Assembly (NCBI GenBank): GCA_031280075.1
Contig: JAITHG010000069.1
Location: forward strand, 1-8,823
Reading direction: 5' to 3'
Source of the DNA: Eubacteriales Family XIII. Incertae Sedis bacterium
GTDB lineage: Bacteria; Bacillota_A; Clostridia; Peptostreptococcales; Anaerovoracaceae
DNA: 8,823 bases
The stretch's first letter is position 1. Every line of letters starts with the position of its first letter. Below are positions 7,501 through 8,823 of the stretch, piece by piece. A program made the position numbers and the translations under genes. The notes under the pieces are model-generated. The model was not told the origin of the DNA, did no database searches, and saw nothing but the letters and a program-made list of their open reading frames with translations.

Positions 7501-7705
7501 CGCCCAAGGTCAGCTCGGCGCAGAGCGTCATCTCCGGCAAAGCCGCCTCCCCCTCGTTCCGCAGGACAACCCTGCGGATGAACGGGACACCTGCCGAGAC
7601 CAAGGCAGGGTTGACATGCGGCTGAAACTCGATTTTGACTAGGACGCCGTCCCGCGCCTGCTCGATGATGTCATAGATCTGTAGCTGTGTCTGCGTCCCC
7701 GGCAT
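1583..7705 (-). CDS. DUF4011/SF1 helicase/Vsr-like nuclease/DUF3320 protein, Hhe-type anti-phage defence (2040 aa)
   Basis: Domains in order: an N-terminal beta-rich region (about 20-165); a transglutaminase-like domain (about 170-375) with C267 in GTCIDL, H293 in AGHAFPGFY and E329 as possible third residue; DUF4011 (about 433-660), opening with WKRDLLDLSLRNPLLNLP at 435-452; and an SF1 Upf1-like helicase. Helicase motifs: Walker A GPPGTGKS (737-744), DEAS (1358-1361), GDSRQMPPT (1382-1390), WHYRSR (1434-1439), NVQGDERD (1556-1563) and RLNVAVTRAR (1595-1604). About 615 residues separate Walker A from DEAS. A DUF559/Vsr-like nuclease fold follows at about 1700-1785, then DUF3320 (about 1880-2030). 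Glycine- or alanine-rich linkers lie at 1641-1699 and 1821-1870. The same domain set is known in single-protein Hhe defence helicases; an ATP-driven nucleic-acid motor attacking phage DNA is inference. The start ATG has GAGG 5 bases upstream. No membrane segment is seen. The gene is complete and much more GC-rich than the ATPase genes. The gene symbol is left empty because assignment to Hhe rests on architecture alone. Confidence 0.93.
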   Translation of the reverse strand: MPGTQTQLQIYDIIEQARDGVLVKIEFQPHVNPALVSAGVPFIRRVVLRNEGEAALPEMTLCAELTLGGQHVRAEHTVLGSTEPGAQVVLDHPRQFAQLSAAMMDGRELRTGVLALHLAGAGFAGTGKQGDPEAPDPGISGHQNAHEDRFPTQIGPHLSLAVEVSAANEFLNLPGLQHHIAAFVQPNTAPVTTVLRAASDLLQRRTGSGSIDGYQSGKERAEQIAGAVYEAMRAFEITYISPPASFEATGQKVRTAQQVLTDRFGTCIDLSVAYAACLEAAGLSAVVFFTAGHAFPGFYTTGEFGASALVSDANTIANLIESGAIIPLEMTGIGSGVGSMGFQKATQAGAAYVRALFSQLRCMADIQRARIDRVLPLAGIGEDGLLPMTEDGMREARPFVRFAALRRLSAWREPEEVVTGRIEFTDDAPARFRNWKRDLLDLSLRNPLLNLPKNSRVLDFVVPGGMLAEIDDAVHGGATLRLAGWADTEFAEAALGKRVVDEVFSDQARQLFRSQKYLYTNLDGIKHHRQLQLMQRTAKTLEQETGSNYLYLAFGSLVHPREKGGECRAPLFLLPVRLTGFAKTGNYRIKLDGGETAQPNLCLLEWLRSTKGLDLDALANPAADESGIAMNAVFAEIRAKLLDAGLPFRVDETCSLAILKFSTFQIWKDLDQNWQTLMQSPVVEHLVNHPGETFRQDLDDAPTVFDEESMRLPIAADGSQMKAIYQAVSGRSFVLEGPPGTGKSQTIANLISWAVGQGKTVLFVAAKEVALEVVGRRLDEIGIGRFTLSLYGSDTSMNDIRRQLKRSLEAVSCCDQGAYAVAGAQFRAAFRTLRDYPPRVHRRNGWGHSYWSAYELVQNLGHGDAWIPDAPMIGQGDLRRLEALLTEFRSLATGVGLHAGSPWILCGGKAAAPAVAERLATCLTALTGAHSALLSLEPVWQEMLGRFSPGSALDRLVGLLRAQSEGVLPGTGHLPYIDRAGWRDAVTTVRKGLEELVQRHGVFLLAVRPELIDLPELDAWISRVRLLDQKRLFREWRKKRIREAVSPLVPAVMYLGGSALLDVLLEAASVRDASAVLRGAAERIMGLVLPQGWQPHDPRALEQFDQAVMVAQDAVWLHGIAPDVWDAVAAAGMPQVGLEILGETVRAWNAWLGLLGADDITVGQWLCGRDWLGAWAHDEGLWLADVEQTGDLQLQRHLALRICLDALCGLGATDLADRLARCAFPLDALEVVFLRGIAEASFKERRREGALDRFDAHAQMLAVEAFNASVAQLRTMEVSAGAARMIAQRPFRADRAVGEVGSLIRQIERKRGGMSFRKITHDYPQALLSLCPCFLMSPGAVAHFLDPEGLRFDIVVFDEASQIRVPQAVGAMGRGRSVVITGDSRQMPPTRIMEVGAAVGADGADGADGADVEDLESILSEAVESGLPQMWLSWHYRSRDEQLIAFSNGQYYENRLVTLPSPVQPQEGAIRLCRVDGTFGRGRDRTNPVEAQAVVDEILRRLHDPGTQGDSIGVVCFNIQQRDLILDLLENTDDLLLQAALQDEPGKQLFVKNLENVQGDERDLILFSLAFSKDPETGVLPLNFGPLNVIGGERRLNVAVTRARKQVVVFTSFDPQDINLARTGAKGVHDLKRYLEFAAASGAGQGGADGQARDTDGHSSGTNGLHGAGGQGDASGLSSAGGHDSADGQHGAAQAAPGGWFAKDLSAALRASGYIVEAGLGLTDFKIDLAVKKQGESNWRTAILLDTQVWHARPTVADRDGISELLRDLKGWPSVVRVWLPGWVRDRAGELARIVEAIEGAPPYADGRGKAPRLVDVLTAERRQGQEHAGATAAEPITAEGRIAPGASAVPTAQGAAVEPTAFVPASTEPVYPKRTLEHLHAASSVICKGVGEILSAEGPVLLERLITILYKRCGYARLGAVKQGELATLIRRSFHVDAAGFVWGDGVKPEDWQLARRTARRGDRTVEEICEEEIVNAMKLVLRESLSIGREDLVAEAGRRLGHERMGADNRARFDAVVAGRLAAQVFVEERGRLRLAEQ
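2609..2785 (-). other. Glycine/aspartate/histidine-rich linker inside the helicase gene
   Basis: Residues 1641-1699 are almost only G, A, S, D, H and Q, with recurring ADG, GAGG and SSAGG units. This low-complexity hinge joins the end of the helicase core (motif VI at 1595-1604) to the nuclease-like domain starting near 1700. The reading frame stays open through it. Confidence 0.8.
3473..3508 (-). repeat. In-frame GAD triplet repeat in the helicase
   Basis: Residues 1399-1411 read as four tandem GAD units, encoded by imperfect 9-base repeats with shifting third codon positions. They sit on a loop between helicase motif III (1382-1390) and motif IV (1434-1439). Because the unit is a multiple of three, a change in copy number would alter loop length but not the frame. 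Confidence 0.75.
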
Positions 7706-7710
7706 CCCGA

Positions 7711-7764
7711 CCTCGTTTTCAATGAAACCTGTGTAATGGCTTCCCTCCCCCTGATTTCATTATA
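7711..7764 (-). promoter_or_regulatory. Candidate -10 box and ribosome binding site of the helicase gene
   Basis: On the minus strand a perfect TATAAT lies at 7764-7759, which would start transcription near 7752 and give a leader of about 47 bases. No convincing -35 box lies 16-18 bases further upstream, so the promoter may be weak, activator-dependent, or wrong. GAGG at 7714-7711 is 5 bases before the ATG. Confidence 0.4.
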
Positions 7765-7825
7765 CTATTACTCCGGCAGTGAAATACAGAGTATCGTACC
7801 GGTTCTCTTGACAAAAGAAAGCCGT

Positions 7826-8074
7826 CTACACCTTTTGCTTTGCCTTCGATCTCCGCCAGGCGACCAAGGCAACGCCACCAATGAGCAGAATGATTGCAAC
7901 CACGAGCGCCAAGCCCATTATCTGCATCCCGCTGATTGCAGGGCTTGCGTCAACATCCTGCACGCTGGGCGCGCCGCCGCCGCCTTCGGCTGGACGGTCG
8001 GCAAGGCTCTTGTGGTTCGCCTCCCAATCGAAGCGCTTGTAGAGAATGTCACCTAGAATAAATTATTCCATCAT
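7826..8074 (-). pseudogene. Small single-span membrane protein frame interrupted by TAA at codon 4
   Basis: Starting at ATG 8074-8072 the frame reads M-M-E, then TAA (8065-8063), then stays open for 78 codons to TAG at 7828-7826. The open part looks like a real protein. It has a charged/aromatic start (DILYKRFDWEANHK), a short linker with four glycines, and then one strongly hydrophobic span of about 23 residues (MGLALVVAIILLIGGVALVAW), ending in the basic tail RRSKAKQKV. That is the profile of a protein anchored by its C-terminus in the cytoplasmic membrane. There is no ATG, GTG or TTG between the TAA and a GTG deep in the linker, so the main part has no ordinary start. I do not recognise the family. 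It is either a decayed gene, the end of a gene that lost its front, or a recoded or sequencing-error case. The ATG overlaps the stop of a 19-codon ORF as ATGA. Confidence 0.45.
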
Positions 8075-8130
8075 GGGCGCACCCCCACAATAGATGCGCA
8101 CAGACCGGCTACCAACCGCATGGCAGCCAT
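8071..8130 (-). CDS. Possible 19-residue leader ORF or broken gene start
   Basis: ATG at 8130-8128 is preceded by AGGAG with a 9-base spacing, a good ribosome binding site. The frame encodes MAAMRLVAGLCASIVGVRP and ends in TGA at 8073-8071, overlapping the ATG of the next frame. The peptide is mildly hydrophobic with a single arginine near the front, similar to the beginning of a signal peptide. It could be a real small peptide, a leader, or the N-terminus of the interrupted membrane protein put out of frame by a deletion. Not recognised. Confidence 0.3.
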   Translation of the reverse strand: MAAMRLVAGLCASIVGVRP

Positions 8131-8179
8131 GGCGACTCACTCCTCTCGAAATCGAAACTACTTGCTTAATTACACCCGT

Positions 8180-8212
8180 ATTATTTTGACTTGCCAATCG
8201 AACTCAAAATAA
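8180..8212 (-). promoter_or_regulatory. Candidate promoter overlapped by a perfect 9-bp inverted repeat
   Basis: TTATTTTGA (8181-8189) and TCAAAATAA (8204-8212) are exact reverse complements 14 bases apart. On the minus strand they overlap a possible -35 TTGAGT (8207-8202) and -10 AATAAT (8185-8180) spaced by 16 bases. The stem is nearly all A and T and is not followed by a T-run, so an operator for a dimeric regulator is more likely than a terminator. It would drive the 19-codon ORF that starts at 8130. Confidence 0.4.
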
Positions 8213-8238
8213 CGCAAATGGCATACCCCTTCCCCCAA

Positions 8239-8823
8239 TCAGCCCAGCCGCCCCCGTCCAACCCGCCGCCCATGCACCCCAAAATAGACCGGCAGCATGG
8301 CAAACAGCAGACAGGCGACCAGCCCATACATGCTTCGGAACCCGAACGTCCCGATCAGCCAGCCGATCAGATATCCGCCGAGCCCTGTGCCCACGTCCAG
8401 GCAGATGTAGAACGTGGAGATCGCCATGCCCATGCGCTGCGGCTCGGCCAGGCGCACCACGACGTTCTGCAGCACGGACATCAGCGTCCCGTAGCCGAAG
8501 GCGAGGCAGACGGCGGCGAGCAGCAGGACGAAGCCGCCGCGCGCGACCGCCAGCAGCACATAGCAGACACCGAAGAAAGCGATCGCCGGATAGAGGACGA
8601 CGTTTTCGCCGCGCCGGTCATAGAGCTTGCCCGCCAGCGGTCTGCTCGCGAAAAGCCCTGCAGCATAGACGAGGAAGAAGAGCGACGAGGCTTCGGTGAG
8701 CCCGATCTCCTTTGTATAAGCGTTCGTGAAGGACAGGATGCCGGAAAAGGCGATGCCGCCCGCAAACATGACCATCGACACCGGGACGACCCGCTTCTCC
8801 ACCATCGACCAGAGACCGCGGTG
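8239..8823 (-). CDS. MFS transporter, C-terminal half (5' end outside the window)
   Basis: The frame is open from the window edge to TGA at 8241-8239. An internal ATG at 8805 is probably not the start, because the residues before it (HRGLWS) read smoothly into VEKRVVPVS, the usual lead-in from the central cytoplasmic loop to TM7. Six hydrophobic spans follow. RPLAGKLYDRRGE after the second is the loop 8-9 copy of MFS motif A (G-x-L-x-D-R-x-G), and the tail is short and basic (GRRVGRGRLG). This fits the second half of a 12-TM major facilitator in the cytoplasmic membrane, moving a small solute or drug; the substrate cannot be told. It points the same way as the downstream genes, but more than 500 bases separate it from the helicase gene, so a shared operon is unlikely. 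It probably marks the flank of the accessory region. Confidence 0.85.
   Translation of the reverse strand, partial: HRGLWSMVEKRVVPVSMVMFAGGIAFSGILSFTNAYTKEIGLTEASSLFFLVYAAGLFASRPLAGKLYDRRGENVVLYPAIAFFGVCYVLLAVARGGFVLLLAAVCLAFGYGTLMSVLQNVVVRLAEPQRMGMAISTFYICLDVGTGLGGYLIGWLIGTFGFRSMYGLVACLLFAMLPVYFGVHGRRVGRGRLG

Noticed and set aside
6281..7642. Long plus-strand open frame (453 codons) opposite the helicase gene
   Set aside because: It is antisense to a region with clear transglutaminase-like and DUF4011 motifs; its protein is rich in P, R, G and H with no recognisable motif, as expected of an antisense shadow in GC-rich DNA.
7715..7728. Short palindrome TTTCAATGAAA in the helicase leader
   Set aside because: Only 5-bp arms around one base; such palindromes occur often by chance.
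7804..7824. Possible terminator hairpin after the small membrane-protein frame
   Set aside because: The pairing (CGG...CCG with a TTTCTT/AAGAGAA stem) contains mismatches and wobbles and no T-run follows.
7736..8056. Plus-strand open frame (106 codons) in the gap upstream of the helicase
   Set aside because: No convincing ribosome binding site, odd composition, and the opposite strand has a much more protein-like frame with a membrane span and basic tail.
1..8823. tRNA, rRNA, insertion sequence or integrase attachment site
   Set aside because: I saw no cloverleaf, rRNA stretch, transposase motif or terminal inverted repeats with target duplication on either strand.

Overview
The window is a stretch of fairly GC-rich bacterial DNA. 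Every gene I can support lies on the minus strand, so transcription runs from right to left. Promoters of sigma-70 type and clear Shine-Dalgarno sites fit an ordinary bacterium. The GC-rich code combined with a Firmicutes-like MFS transporter would suit something like a Selenomonas relative, but that is a weak guess and nothing here fixes the taxon.

Reading in the direction of transcription: (1) 8823-8239 is the C-terminal half of an MFS transporter, cut by the window edge and probably ordinary host DNA. (2) 8238-7706 is a 533-base stretch with no intact sizeable gene. It holds a candidate promoter overlapped by a perfect 9-bp inverted repeat, a 19-codon ORF with a good ribosome binding site, and, overlapping its stop as ATGA, a small tail-anchored-type membrane protein frame whose fourth codon is TAA. 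(3) 7705-1583 is a 2040-residue protein with a transglutaminase-like domain, DUF4011, a split SF1 helicase, a Vsr/DUF559-like nuclease fold and C-terminal DUF3320. This is the architecture of the single-protein Hhe-type anti-phage helicases. (4) 1582-1416 is a compact control region: a near-consensus promoter (TTGACA, 17 bp, TAGACT) with three copies of an 18-bp imperfect palindrome placed around it. (5) 1415-183 is a 410-residue archaeal-ATPase/STAND-like P-loop protein. (6) 178-1 begins a second AAA-type ATPase only 4 bases downstream; its Walker A motif is visible and the rest lies outside the window.

Taken together this looks like part of a defence island. A large stand-alone helicase/nuclease effector sits upstream of an apparently repressible operon of at least two different ATPases. 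The ATPase genes are visibly richer in A and T than the helicase gene, so the two units were probably acquired separately. The most unusual points are the tandem operator-like repeats on the ATPase promoter, the loss of the expected catalytic glutamate in the nuclease-like domain, and the interrupted small membrane-protein frame. Function is inferred from domains and context only.
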